Source: Desulfoluna butyratoxydans (GTDB lineage: Bacteria > Desulfobacterota > Desulfobacteria > Desulfobacterales > Desulfolunaceae). Taken from it: a DNA stretch of 64,000 nt. Shown in pieces: positions 49,601 to 58,247 of the stretch. Location of the stretch: positions 310,001 to 374,000 of the forward strand of contig NZ_CAADHO010000005.1 of assembly GCF_900699765.1 (NCBI RefSeq). Direction: 5' to 3'. The translations under genes were made by a program, and so were the position numbers. Numbering within the stretch: the stretch's first letter is position 1; each line of letters starts with the position of its first letter. The notes below the pieces were generated by a model. It saw only the letters and a program-made list of their open reading frames with translations. It searched no databases and was not told the DNA's origin.

Positions 49601-49694
49601 ACCCGGAATAGGCAAGGATGCCCCCCACGACAATGCAAAAACAAATCACCAGCGTGACGGTCTTTTTTTCAATGGAGAGTTCTGCGATGTTCAT
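46641..49694 (-). CDS. RND-superfamily efflux pump inner-membrane subunit
   Basis: 1017 residues, normal RND length, with 12 helices and two large periplasmic loops. HAE1/AcrB-like features include PYPGATPMEVADEVTDRIE, VPGVAKITLWG and the TM4 segment ALGMLVDNAIVITEGML with its proton-relay Asp. GGAGG stands nine bases before the ATG at 49694. It lies between the adaptor gene (176 bp upstream, gap filled by a family-A repeat) and the TolC-fusion gene (24 bp downstream). Divergent sequence and Acr/Mex-like architecture; drug, solvent or metabolite specificity cannot be read, and heavy-metal CusA-type Met residues were not evident. Confidence 0.92.
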   Translation of the reverse strand: MNIAELSIEKKTVTLVICFCIVVGGILAYSGLGRLEDPEFTVKNAVVLTPYPGATPMEVADEVTDRIETAIQQMPQLDYVESTSRAGGSIVTVTIKDQYDKHTLPQVWDELRRKVGDIQSQLPPGTHPSIVNDSFGDVYGILLAVTGEGYSYEELKEYMKFLRKELLLVPGVAKITLWGLQDEAVFVEISRARIARLGIGLDSIYSALKDQNLVVESGSVKVGPEYIRINPTGSFDSVEDIANLQVRDPESDRVIYLKDVADVKRGYVTPPSRVLHFNGSPAISIGISVVPGGNVVSMGEAVKARLAELENQRPVGMEMGVVNFQSDDVSKAVNGFVSNFIQAVLIVVVVLLLFMGFRSGLLIGVVLALTVLATLVIMKILAINLERISLGALVIALGMLVDNAIVITEGMLIRIESGMNRIKAAKEVVDQNLWPLFGATVIAVLAFAAIGVSQDSTGEYCRSLFQVMLISLMSSWVIGITITPLFCTMFLKSKATQGDETEEKDPYRGVIFVGYKAFLKMCIKWRWITMAVMIGLLFFAITGFGMLKNSFFPESTRPQFMINYWLPAGTDIRQTTADIAKIEKRLLEDERVVSTASYIGEGAPRFMLTFNPETSRDKGFGLILVSVNDYRVIGDIIEEYLAYLSDEFPEAQPILEKFKLGPSSGAVEVRFSGPDPVILRQLSNQAKDILLAHPNTYAVRDDWRQRVKTIRPQFDDTRARLAGISRSDLARALEMNVIGTTMGIYREGDELISIIARQPEEERLDVENIRSLQVWSPATRKTVPVYQVVSDFTTDWEDSMIYRRDRKMTITTKCENKPGILASSILGDVKTKIEAIEIPPGFSMEWGGEFEDSAKAREKLAGSMPVTFMLMVLIVIMLFNCLRQPLIIWLTVPLAIIGVSMGLLIFDLPFDFMALLGFLSLTGMMIKSAIVLIDQINIELGGGKAPYMAVVDSAVSRMRPVCMAAITTVLGMIPLLPDVFFRAMAVTIMAGLSFATLLTLIVVPVLYVIFYKIPSQG

Positions 49695-49711
49695 AAATAC
49701 CAGCCTCCTGT

Positions 49712-49867
49712 CCCGGATATTTCATGAGCGGATACTTCATGAGAAAACGATCACATCAAAGCAATCAGGCTGTGATTGGCGCGTCAGTGTGAAAAGCCTC
49801 GTTATTCAAGAAATTCAGAATGTAACTTTCAATTCTCGACTCGATTTTCTCACCCTCCGGGCGAGCC
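49712..49867. repeat. Dispersed repeat family A inside the RND operon
   Basis: Starts CCCGGATATTTCATGAG (49712-49728) and ends with GATTTTCTCACCCTCCGGG and CGAGCC at 49867, three bases before the adaptor stop codon. The same start and end modules, 120-135 bp apart, occur at 54419-54558 and, inverted, at 56611-56471. It fills the 176-bp gap between adaptor and pump genes and must be transcribed. Confidence 0.75.
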
Positions 49868-49870
49868 GGG

Positions 49871-51043
49871 CTAGTTGGCCTTCATTTCCCTGATTTTCAT
49901 TCCGGACTGAAGGTAATTGACACCGGCGGAAACAATCGTTTCATCGGCTTCAAGCCCTTCAAGGACAAGAATACTGCTCCCGGACACGCTGCCGACCTTC
50001 ACCTCACGCATCTCCACGGTCATGCTGCCTGAGTCTACAACCCAAACGAATTCGCGGCCCGTTTCATCTGCGAAAACGGAATTGACAGGCACGAGAAATC
50101 CTTTTTTCACCTTTATGCCCTTCAGGCCTTCCACCGTATCCTCGCTGGCCTTTTCATCTGTTTCCGCTGCCGCCTCTGCCTCTGCCTGACTCTTTCCCGT
50201 CACCTTGGCGGTCATTCCGGGAAGGATGTTGGCTCCCTTGGGAGCAGGCAGGGCAAGGACCACACGATAGGTCTGGGTCTGATCATCCGCTTCTGTGGAA
50301 AACTCCTTGAGGGTGAGGTCATGCTTGACCCCGGCCATGGCGGAAAACTCCACTTCGGCCACAACGGCCCCTTTGGACTTGCTCCGGACCCTGGCCATGA
50401 GGGTTTCGGGGACATCCACCACAATCTCCAGTTCCGAAACGTCCTGAAGGCTGACAATGGGGTCTTTGGCACGGACCTCCTGGAAATTCTCCACGTACCG
50501 CCGGGCAATGACCCCGGTAAAAGGGGCTCTTAAATAGGTGTCCTTCAGGGCGTTTTCCGCGTTGGTCACATCGGACTTGGCCACATCGTACTCCCGTTTG
50601 GCCCTGTCAAAATCGGCCTTGGAGACCTGCTTTTTGATATAAAGGTCCTTGTACCGGTTATACTGATGCATGGCCTCCAGCTCGTTTGCCTTGGCCGTGG
50701 CAAGGGCTGTCTTGAAATCCCTTGGAAGAATCCGCGCCACCACCTCTCCCCGTTTCACGGGATCGCCCTCTTCAACGGGAAAAGCGGTCAACGGACCGGA
50801 CACCTGGAACGCAAGGTCGGCCCGCCTGCTCGCCCTGACCCTTCCCGGGAGCTCCCGGAGATTTTCCTCAACAGCAGCCGAGACACGAAAGAGTTTTGCC
50901 GGGCGCACCACCTCCGGCTCGGGCTCCTCCTCGCCCCTCCTGCCGCAGGACAACACCAAAGCAGCCGCAAGAATCATGAGCCCGGTGCCCAAGGGCAACC
51001 TCCGGGCCAACACCAGGCCCCTGTCTCTTTTTTTTAAGTCCAT
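49871..51043 (-). CDS. RND efflux periplasmic adaptor (membrane fusion) protein
   Basis: 390 residues. The N-terminus has a basic stretch and a lipobox-like ALVLSCGRR, so probably a lipoprotein. Then barrel-sandwich/lipoyl half (VSGPLTAFPVEEGDPVKRGE), helical hairpin, second half (LRAPFTGVIARRYVENFQEV), beta-barrel and a membrane-proximal domain with an Ala/Glu-rich insert near residue 285. First gene of the adaptor-pump-channel-antiporter series; GGGGAAAAC precedes the ATG. Confidence 0.9.
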   Translation of the reverse strand: MDLKKRDRGLVLARRLPLGTGLMILAAALVLSCGRRGEEEPEPEVVRPAKLFRVSAAVEENLRELPGRVRASRRADLAFQVSGPLTAFPVEEGDPVKRGEVVARILPRDFKTALATAKANELEAMHQYNRYKDLYIKKQVSKADFDRAKREYDVAKSDVTNAENALKDTYLRAPFTGVIARRYVENFQEVRAKDPIVSLQDVSELEIVVDVPETLMARVRSKSKGAVVAEVEFSAMAGVKHDLTLKEFSTEADDQTQTYRVVLALPAPKGANILPGMTAKVTGKSQAEAEAAAETDEKASEDTVEGLKGIKVKKGFLVPVNSVFADETGREFVWVVDSGSMTVEMREVKVGSVSGSSILVLEGLEADETIVSAGVNYLQSGMKIREMKAN

Positions 51044-51716
51044 GTTTTCCCCGTTTTCTATGTTTATCAGTTAGGAATCGCCGTATGAAACGGCACGAAA
51101 CCTCAACTAAACAACGTTCCGAAAATCAATTTAAAAAGCCGCCACTTATAAGGACAAATGCCCACAGCCTGCCCCCGGTTTACCAATGCAGGAGGCCTCA
51201 CAGTATGGTATGATTTGCATCATCCTCCAGGATTCCGAAAAAGCCAACAGCACGCACAGGCAGGCTGGATCAAAAAAATCCATCGCCCAAACGACTGTGG
51301 ACCTCAGGCTGAATTTCAAAAAGTAAATATGTGGACATCCGAACAGAAAAGCATGACTGGCTTGAAAGACGACTGGCTTTGCGATGTCACTGAGTGTCGC
51401 AGTGCACCACACTCACCAGTACCGGTGGTTACCCGATAAATATACCAACAACGTACGAGGGTTACAAACATATAAGGGCAGAGAAAGGATTAAATTCATC
51501 GGGCCCATGTGTGGCAGGCCCGTTAAAGGAAGAAAACGCGAAATAAAATTGATTCCATATGGCCGCATCGACGACACCTCGATTCAGTGCGATTTCGCCG
51601 AGGGGCGACAGCAGTAAAAAAAACATTCACCCTGCGGGCATGGACCCAAAAGGCTCTTGGCAACAACCCATGCCGTAAACAGCGCAGCACGTCGGTGGTG
51701 CTGCAAAGGAGACACC
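51044..51716. other. Gene-free gap upstream of the efflux operon
   Basis: 673 bp between the divergent efflux and rhodanese-YceI genes. Short open frames (51146-51412 minus, 51384-51617 plus) have no ribosome site and no recognisable product. It must hold the efflux promoter; I see no clear operator. Confidence 0.4.
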
Positions 51717-52658
51717 ATGACCGGACCTCATCCCTACGAGCTTTTGTCACCGGAAACCCTCAGCCGCTGGCTTGAAGAAGAAAAACCCTTTTACCTGCTG
51801 CATACCCTCACCAAGGACCACTACACCAAGATACGCCTGCCGCGAGCCCTGAGGGCTTCGGTGTTTGAGATCAATTTTCTGGAACAGGTCGAAGGCGTCA
51901 CCAGGGATCCGGAAGCCGTCATCGTCCTTTACGGCTCCAGCCATCGCTCCTTGGACGCGGATACGGCGGCCCGCAAACTTCACCGCGCCGGGTACCGCAG
52001 CCTCCATGTCCTGTCTGGGGGACTCAGCGCATGGAACGAAAAGGGCCTGCCCCTTGAGGGAAGCGCACCGGAGGTGGTCCATGCCCCCCAGAGAACGCTG
52101 ATCATTCCCGACGGTACCTACCGCATCGACACAGAGGAGAGCTTTATCCTGTGGGTCGGTCGAAACCCTGCGAGCCGCCACCACGGTCAAGTTCGTCTCG
52201 CCTCGGGAGCCTTAGACGCAACGGGTGGAACCGTCACCGGACACTTCGACATCGACATGAACACCATCGCCAACATCAACCTGGAAGGAGATGAGCTGCA
52301 ACAGGTCCTGGAAGACCACCTGAAATCCGATGACTTCTTCTTCACCCGGCGCTTTCCAGTGGCTCGCTTCACCATGGAAGACGCAGCCCCCGTGCCGGAG
52401 CCCTTTTTGAGCGCTCCCAACGTCAAGGTCAGTGGGCAGCTTGAACTCGGCGGCGTCTCTGCCCCCCTCTCCTTTCCCGCCACCGTCAGCCCCACCGAGG
52501 AAGGCCACCTGGCAGCAGAAGCCCACTTCGACCTGGACCGCACCCGGTGGAAGGTAATCTACGGCTCATCCAAATTTTTTGAGCACCTCGGTATGCACCT
52601 CGTCTTCGACCTCATAAGCTTCGAGATCCGCATCAAGGCACAAAAAAACCAGACGTAA
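51717..52658 (+). CDS. Fusion of a cysteine-less rhodanese-like domain and a YceI domain
   Basis: 313 residues with no signal peptide. Residues about 5-115 form a rhodanese fold, but the active-site loop reads VLYGSSHRSLDAD, where active enzymes have Cys (YC..G.RS), so sulfurtransferase activity is unlikely. Residues about 128-310 form a YceI-like lipocalin (GTYRIDTEESFILWVGRN, HGQVRLASGALD, GQLELGGVSAPLSF), a family that binds isoprenoids. YceI proteins are usually periplasmic, so the cytoplasmic fusion is odd. AAAGGAGACACC precedes the ATG at 51717. Function unknown, possibly sensing or carrying a quinone-like lipid. Confidence 0.85.
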   Translation: MTGPHPYELLSPETLSRWLEEEKPFYLLHTLTKDHYTKIRLPRALRASVFEINFLEQVEGVTRDPEAVIVLYGSSHRSLDADTAARKLHRAGYRSLHVLSGGLSAWNEKGLPLEGSAPEVVHAPQRTLIIPDGTYRIDTEESFILWVGRNPASRHHGQVRLASGALDATGGTVTGHFDIDMNTIANINLEGDELQQVLEDHLKSDDFFFTRRFPVARFTMEDAAPVPEPFLSAPNVKVSGQLELGGVSAPLSFPATVSPTEEGHLAAEAHFDLDRTRWKVIYGSSKFFEHLGMHLVFDLISFEIRIKAQKNQT

Positions 52659-52698
52659 GTCAGGGAAAAAAGGTACCGTCGGAGACATTGCAAGCGCT

Positions 52699-53214
52699 TC
52701 AGACAAACAACCGGATCTCCCCTGCGCATGACCCGTGATGATGCATCAGACACAGCCCGCACTCCGGGTTGAACCGGTGAGCAATGCCGAGTTCGTCAAG
52801 CCAGCACTTGATTCTGTATAGCACCCCGCATTCATACCGGTCGATGACGCCGAGCCGTTTTACCCCCTTATAGGCAAAGCACTCCCCTTGAGGAAACGCC
52901 CATGTGAGGATGTTTCCACCGGGGTAACCAAAACGGACCTGCATAAAGTCAGGGATCATTACCGTGGATGCTTCTTTAAAAAACGTTAAAAAGTCATCGC
53001 AGCGATCCAGCGGCCCATTGATACCCAGGACCTGTTTGAGCCGGTTAATTTCAACGGATGAAAGGGACCTGATCGCCTCTTTGTTAAGCTTGTTTGTTGC
53101 CTCAATCCCAAATGTATTGAGGCAATGAAAAAACCACATGCCGTCGTGGGTCATCCAGCACTTGTTGAGCAGAGCAACCGTCTCCTTCGTCGACATCTCG
53201 TCAAGGGATCTCAC
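52699..53214 (-). CDS. Small cysteine-containing protein, DUF6125-like
   Basis: About 171 residues from a GTG at 53214 directly after AAAGGAGG; an ATG at 53196 is the alternative. The N-terminal half is helical (KETVALLNKCWMTHDGMWFF, EAIRSLSSVEINRLKQVLG). The C-terminal half ends with a Cys/His group (FNPECGLCLMHHHGSCAG) that could bind metal. It resembles small proteins of Clostridia and Desulfobacterota annotated as DUF6125; I am not certain. Probably an operon with the methyltransferase 96 bp upstream. Confidence 0.7.
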   Translation of the reverse strand: MRSLDEMSTKETVALLNKCWMTHDGMWFFHCLNTFGIEATNKLNKEAIRSLSSVEINRLKQVLGINGPLDRCDDFLTFFKEASTVMIPDFMQVRFGYPGGNILTWAFPQGECFAYKGVKRLGVIDRYECGVLYRIKCWLDELGIAHRFNPECGLCLMHHHGSCAGEIRLFV

Positions 53215-53310
53215 ATGGCCTCCTTTGCCCCCGAAGCGAACCGGGCCCATGGGGGAATGGAAGATGATAACGGCCTGGGACTGCGCCCGGGGCCGCCACG
53301 CGAAAGGGGC

Positions 53311-54006
53311 TTACCAGGCCCCGGGAATCAGCCGGTACCTCACCCTGGTTGCGTACTCGGCATACCCATCCAGTTCCTCCTGAAGCATCCTGTCCTCCAG
53401 GAAGGTGCGGAGCACCGTTACCGCAATGGCAACGACACCGGGGATCAGCGCCAGCTTCGAACCGATGATAAAGGGGTCGGCCAGGCAAACCAGCACCATG
53501 GCCACGTACCCGGGATGCCGGACAACGCCATAGGGGCCTCGCGTAACCACTATATGGTCCCGATCCGTCTGGATACGGACCGTCCCTTCAAAATGTTTAT
53601 TGACCAGCATGGCCCAGTAAAACAGCAGAAAAAAGCCAAGGTACAATGCGATCCCGGCAACGCAACTGAGCCCTTCCATCTGAACGCCTCCGAACCGTCC
53701 GATCTCCAGCCCCGCCACCACGGGGATACAGACGATCAACAGCAGGAAGTAGGAAAGGAGGATGAGTTTGTCCCAGCCCTTGGTGCCCTCCCTGGCTTCC
53801 GCTCTCTGGTTGGCCAGCTCCGGTGCGAACCGCAACATCAAATACCCGCCGAAAACGGCTCCGATAATGTGAATGCCGAAGGCCAGCCAGGCCCTGGCAA
53901 TATCCCATCGCCCGGCCACAAGAAAAAAGACAACACCCATGAGAATGTTCCATCGAACGGGTGCCAACAGATACTTTACGCCATCTTTGTTCAATTTTTG
54001 CGACAA
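53311..54006 (-). CDS. ICMT-like membrane methyltransferase
   Basis: About 231 residues, five to six hydrophobic helices. The C-terminal signature of isoprenylcysteine/phospholipid-type methyltransferases is clear: TRGPYGVVRHPGYVAMVL, then LEDRMLQEELDGYAEYATRV (SAM-binding helices). It probably methylates a lipid or small hydrophobic acceptor in the inner membrane. The most likely start is TTG 54006, seven bases after AAGGAG; the frame extends to 54039. Confidence 0.8.
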   Translation of the reverse strand: MSQKLNKDGVKYLLAPVRWNILMGVVFFLVAGRWDIARAWLAFGIHIIGAVFGGYLMLRFAPELANQRAEAREGTKGWDKLILLSYFLLLIVCIPVVAGLEIGRFGGVQMEGLSCVAGIALYLGFFLLFYWAMLVNKHFEGTVRIQTDRDHIVVTRGPYGVVRHPGYVAMVLVCLADPFIIGSKLALIPGVVAIAVTVLRTFLEDRMLQEELDGYAEYATRVRYRLIPGAW

Positions 54007-54777
54007 CAACCTTCTCCTTACTAAAAAACAGCACACCAATCAAAAAGGGGGACTTCGCCCCAGCAGACACGGCTGTGGGCCTTTATCGTCTGCCGCCCTC
54101 TACTGATTCTATGTATTAAAATATGAGAATAAAATTACGATAATCACAGCCATGTTTCAACAAAAAAGCCGGGTTTACCCCTGGGGAGGGACGGCCCTTA
54201 AAACGAGAGCCTTCCAAGGTCGAATCGGTGGGGCAGAAAAACACGGTAAGGAAGGTAACGGGGGCGTCTGTCGCCAGAAAGACAAGGATATTTTTTTCCC
54301 TTGGCAAAAAGAAAAACAATCCCTATAGTTCAAAGCATTATAATGCTGAGACGCTCACCGTACTGTCCTCACCCCACGGACACCTCAGCCCTCTGTGATC
54401 CAACAGCAACAGGCCTTACCCGGATATTTCATGAATAAGCGGCCACGCCAAAGATAGTTTAAGATGTCATTGCATCTGGTTACTGAGAAGAGTGTAGACA
54501 TTTCTAAAATACAAAATATAATCCTCTGATTTCTGATCGATTTTCTCATCCTTCGGGCTTGATGCATGGGCGCCCTGCCCGACATCTCAGCCATGTTATA
54601 AAAATCGCCGCACCACGTCGCACAGATGCAGATACCCGGATCTAAAAAGCCTAAATTAAATACTGTTACAGCCATTTACCATTCAAGACACACCCACATC
54701 GCACAGTTCATCAACACCATATCGTCGTCATAAAACGTTCATTACGTAACACCAACTCACAATCCTCAGGAGGCTCC
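54007..54777. other. Gap upstream of the toxin-like operon
   Basis: 771 bp of lower GC than the flanks. It holds a family-A repeat (54419-54558) and presumably the promoter of the downstream operon; the last 100 bp before 54778 are AT-rich, but I cannot pick a convincing -35/-10. No gene seen. Confidence 0.4.
54419..54558. repeat. Dispersed repeat family A
   Basis: Begins CCCGGATATTTCATGAA and ends GATTTTCTCATCCTTCGGGC, the same order and spacing as the copy at 49712-49867. About 220 bp upstream of the P47-like gene. Confidence 0.7.
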
Positions 54778-56295
54778 ATGAGTACCTACCCGACAATGGA
54801 TAACCTGGTCAACGCCATGAACGGCAGCTCTTCCACCAACAACTGGGACATGGTCTGTTCCTACACCACAAAGCAACTCAACGATTTTCTCGCCACCGCC
54901 TATGCGAAAAAACAGCTGGTCACTGAGATGCACTTCGACGTTCAGGAAGACGACCCCCTGACCGGGGAGCCCTTTACCGTGAAATACGATCTGTTCCTCG
55001 GCAAGCCCACCCTGAAGTTCATCGCCGGTCGATCGGACCAGGCCACTCTCACCATGCTCATCACCGACGGTACGTACAGCATCTACCTGAAGGGCCAGGA
55101 GAAACCTTTCAGGACAGCCGATTTCCCAAAAAACACGTACAGCGTGGATGCCTATGTTCCCCTGGCGGCCGTCACCGGCGACACCGGTACGGTCTCCTCC
55201 AAGGGAGACATCGTCACCTTTGACGACGACAAAACCAGCCAGAGCCACGTAATCCTCCACTTTGCCAATGAAAAGGGCACCCAGTTCAAGATCATGCCCG
55301 AGCCCGACCCGTCACTGAAAGCCATCATCAACCCGCAGTTCGTCGACGCCGTGGAGAGCTACTTCACCTATCATGTCAAAGAGATCGACTACGCCCTGGC
55401 CCAGGTGAACAACGACAAGGCCTCCCAGGGCAGCGTGCTGCTCACGCCCAAATCCTTTGTCTTTGCCTCGGAGGGAGACGGGGATACGGGTATCCTGAGC
55501 CTTTACATCCAGGTGAAGGAGAGCGGCAACCCCCCGGGCAACCGCAACCCCTCCTTTCAGCCTGGCACCAAAGAGATGCTCCCCATTCCGGATGGCTACA
55601 CCGCCAGCCTCATCCTGGGCTACCAGCTCCTCACCACCAGCTACATCACCAAACAACTTCAAGACGAAGGATTTACCGTGACCTACGAGTCGGTTCCCAA
55701 GGGCATTGCCTGCAATGTAAGCAAGGACCTGGAGATCCTTGCCAAGGACGACTCAGGCCACTGGTTCTTCGGCAGCCACTACTACAAGGGGTTTGACATC
55801 AACTTCAAGGACCACCCCATCCGCATGCAGATCGCAGACGGAAGCGTTTCCCTCAACTGGCAGGCCTCGGCCGACACCTCCTGGTCTGAAAACGCCTCCT
55901 TCGGTCAGTCCTCCTCCAACCACTGGGGCGGTGTAAAGGTAACCCTCTCCTATGAACAGAGCGGCGGCTCCATCAGCCTGAACACCACCACCGATGAAAT
56001 CAGCATCGCCGCCATCTCCATCACGCCTAAGGACATCCATGTGGGGTTGCACAACGACGGCTGCAGTTTCTGGGAACGCCTGGGGGGCTGCATGGAATCC
56101 CACCCCTCGTTCTACGACAACCTGGACGATCACCTTGTGATGCCCCAAAGCCTCACACTGGATCTCAAGGGATTGAACTTCCTCATGGAGACCAACCTGC
56201 TGGCCCCCGGTGAAAAGATGATCGACTTTTCGAGCACTGCCGGTGTCAAAACCCCCATGGACTTCCTGCTGGTGGGACAGGTGGCGAGCAAGTAG
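54778..56295 (+). CDS. P47/TULIP-like protein, first gene of a three-gene toxin-like operon
   Basis: 505 residues, no signal peptide or membrane helix. The start NNWDMVCSYTTKQLNDFL (W23, D24) resembles the opening of clostridial P-47/OrfX proteins, the TULIP-fold partners in orfX-type botulinum neurotoxin clusters; the rest is long alternating beta sequence with isolated helices, as in that fold (KYDLFLGKPTLKFI, HVILHFANEKGTQFKI, SASLILGYQ-like). The resemblance is by eye and needs a profile search. CAGGAGGCTCC precedes the ATG. The next gene follows after 331 bp containing a family-A repeat. The family is thought to bind lipids or hydrophobic ligands. Confidence 0.6.
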   Translation: MSTYPTMDNLVNAMNGSSSTNNWDMVCSYTTKQLNDFLATAYAKKQLVTEMHFDVQEDDPLTGEPFTVKYDLFLGKPTLKFIAGRSDQATLTMLITDGTYSIYLKGQEKPFRTADFPKNTYSVDAYVPLAAVTGDTGTVSSKGDIVTFDDDKTSQSHVILHFANEKGTQFKIMPEPDPSLKAIINPQFVDAVESYFTYHVKEIDYALAQVNNDKASQGSVLLTPKSFVFASEGDGDTGILSLYIQVKESGNPPGNRNPSFQPGTKEMLPIPDGYTASLILGYQLLTTSYITKQLQDEGFTVTYESVPKGIACNVSKDLEILAKDDSGHWFFGSHYYKGFDINFKDHPIRMQIADGSVSLNWQASADTSWSENASFGQSSSNHWGGVKVTLSYEQSGGSISLNTTTDEISIAAISITPKDIHVGLHNDGCSFWERLGGCMESHPSFYDNLDDHLVMPQSLTLDLKGLNFLMETNLLAPGEKMIDFSSTAGVKTPMDFLLVGQVASK

Positions 56296-56413
56296 TCCAC
56301 CCCGTAAAACGTGCAGGGAGCTCAGCCCTTGCCATAACCGGCCCTCACCCGCAGCCCGGGCTGCGTGAGGGCCACAACACAACGGGCCCGGTCCTGCCGG
56401 GCCGCCAACACTG

Positions 56414-56611
56414 CCCGGATATTTCACGAGTCGGGTACACTCATGAGCAAGGCATCAGATGGGTGCACCCGGCTCGCCCGAAGGGTGAGAAAATCAAACA
56501 GCAAACGCTGATTTACTTTTGCATTTTTAAAATAGCTGACATTTTTGCTGTAGACTACAGAAGTCATATAACTTTCCTTTGGGATAGTTGTTTTCTCATG
56601 AAATGTCCGGG
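56414..56611. repeat. Dispersed repeat family A, complete copy with both ends
   Basis: 198 bp with inverted ends CCCGGATATTTCACGAG (56414-56430) and CTCATGAAATGTCCGGG (56595-56611); contains the internal module GGCTCGCCCGAAGGGTGAG at 56471. It ends 15 bp before the start of the second operon gene, with that gene's AAGGAG just outside the repeat. It separates two genes that look functionally linked. Confidence 0.8.
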
Positions 56612-56626
56612 CTAAGGAGAATTCCC

Positions 56627-58246
56627 ATGCCCAAACCCATTGAGGTGTTGCTGTATGATCTGGCGTTCAACATGGCCAAAACCGTCTTCAAGCAAACCCC
56701 GCTGACAAGCCGCACGGTCTCGTTCACCAAAGGCGACGCCGTCTACCGCTATGGCAGCTACATCGCAGACCGGCCCCAGCTCTGGAACGAGGTACTCAAG
56801 GTCTGGCAGCCCTTAAGCAAAGACAACAACCGCTGGACCGGCACCGACGGCAAAGGGGGCGGCAGCCAGGGCCTGTATACCTCCAACGAGTTCCTGTTCG
56901 ACAAAGACTTTACCTTTGCCGAGATGAAGCACTACATGACCCAGGCCCTCACGGATACGCCCCTGGATCCCCAGACCCCGGTGGAGTACATGCACTACGA
57001 AGCGGGTAAAGCGCCGCAAGCCAAAATGGAAACAGCGGGGAACCTGCGCAGCGTCTTCCTCTACACCTTCAATCAGCCCCAGGACGGGCTGAACCTCCGG
57101 TTCACCGCAGACCCCATGAGCTACCCGCAGCTGATCTACAAAAACATGCTCAAGGAAGGGGCGGACATCGTCAAGGGGCGCAGCCTGGAAGACCTCTACC
57201 TGGGAGAGGACTACAGCTTTACCCGGGCCGTGGGCAACGCTGCCTTTGAAACCTTTGACCTGCCGTGCATCCAGGTCTCCTCAGCACGGGAAATCGGCGG
57301 GTTCAACACGATTTTTCGATGCGACCAGGGCCAGATGGTGCTGGACGTGGAGCCCCAGGGACGAGCCTCGGGCTACCAGATCCTGAAAGACGGCAGCCCT
57401 GTGGTCCGCCAGGCCTACACCATGGACGATCTCACCTACAACGCCCAGTTCGACCAGCCGGAGAGCAAAAAACTCGTGCCCCTGCCCGAACAGCTGGAGG
57501 TCCTCTCCCCTCTGGAAAAAACGGTCCGGGATATGTCCAAGAAGGTAGACTGGTCCTTTGAACCCACCACCGTGGACAAGGCCGTTGCCGACTCGGTGAA
57601 CCGCCAGTTGTCGTCCATGGACACACCCTTTGACACCTCGGTTACCGAGCTGAACAAAACCATGCAGGACGGCGTCATGGATTCGGTGGCCTCGGCCCTC
57701 ACCAAAACCGGCGTAAGCCTCATCGCCCCGGAACCGGGCTTTACTGACCTGGTCACCCGGATCCAGGTCTCGGGCGTGGCCACCCTCTTCCAGTCCCAGA
57801 TGGTCAAGGAGCGCCTGGCAAAATTGACCGAAGAGGTATCCGGCGGCCCGGGCTACCTTCAGACGGTCACCGACCAGGTGCTTCTGGAGAAAAAGCAACA
57901 CCTTCTTTCCCAGGAGGCGGGAACCATCCAGGCCACCATCGCCGAAGCGGGCACGGCCCGGCAGGAGACCAGTGCTTCCATGGAAACCAAGAACCAGCAG
58001 CTCAAAGAGGTGGAGGAAAAACTCAAGTCCAAACCCGATGACCCAGACCTGAAAAAGAGCCAACAAGAGCTGACCCGGGAACTGGCCGACCTGACGGACA
58101 AGCTCAAGGCCGAAGACGAAAAATACACCAAGGCTGAAGAGGCCCAAAAAAGCAACGAAACCGCCCGGAAAGAGGCCGAAGAAAAGAGCAAGGAGGCGGC
58201 GGAGCGCCGGGCGGCCCTTAAAGACCACGTATTCGAGGGGAAATAA
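56627..58246 (+). CDS. Unknown protein with possible RES/ADP-ribosyltransferase-like N-terminus and coiled-coil tail
   Basis: 539 residues, no signal peptide. Residues about 38-105 resemble RES/ART-type NAD-binding domains in residue order: AVYRYGSYIADRP (R41), NNRWTG (R69), GSQGLYTSNEF (Y84, S86) and TFAEMKHYM (E99). This is a pattern reading, not a profile hit. Residues about 110-400 are not recognised. Residues about 430-530 are a long charged coiled coil (Lys/Glu/Ala-rich, ELADLTDKLKAEDEKYTKAE). The ATG at 56627 follows AAGGAG by seven bases. Its stop is 1 bp before the next gene, so those two are coupled. It could be the enzymatic component of a toxin-like complex (inference). Confidence 0.55.
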   Translation: MPKPIEVLLYDLAFNMAKTVFKQTPLTSRTVSFTKGDAVYRYGSYIADRPQLWNEVLKVWQPLSKDNNRWTGTDGKGGGSQGLYTSNEFLFDKDFTFAEMKHYMTQALTDTPLDPQTPVEYMHYEAGKAPQAKMETAGNLRSVFLYTFNQPQDGLNLRFTADPMSYPQLIYKNMLKEGADIVKGRSLEDLYLGEDYSFTRAVGNAAFETFDLPCIQVSSAREIGGFNTIFRCDQGQMVLDVEPQGRASGYQILKDGSPVVRQAYTMDDLTYNAQFDQPESKKLVPLPEQLEVLSPLEKTVRDMSKKVDWSFEPTTVDKAVADSVNRQLSSMDTPFDTSVTELNKTMQDGVMDSVASALTKTGVSLIAPEPGFTDLVTRIQVSGVATLFQSQMVKERLAKLTEEVSGGPGYLQTVTDQVLLEKKQHLLSQEAGTIQATIAEAGTARQETSASMETKNQQLKEVEEKLKSKPDDPDLKKSQQELTRELADLTDKLKAEDEKYTKAEEAQKSNETARKEAEEKSKEAAERRAALKDHVFEGK

Positions 58247-58247
58247 C

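Noticed and set aside
48204..49727. 507-codon open frame on the plus strand
   Set aside because: Antisense of the RND pump gene; His/Gly-rich composition typical of a shadow.
51384..51617. 77-codon frame in the gap upstream of the rhodanese-YceI gene
   Set aside because: No ribosome site, no recognisable product and atypical composition.
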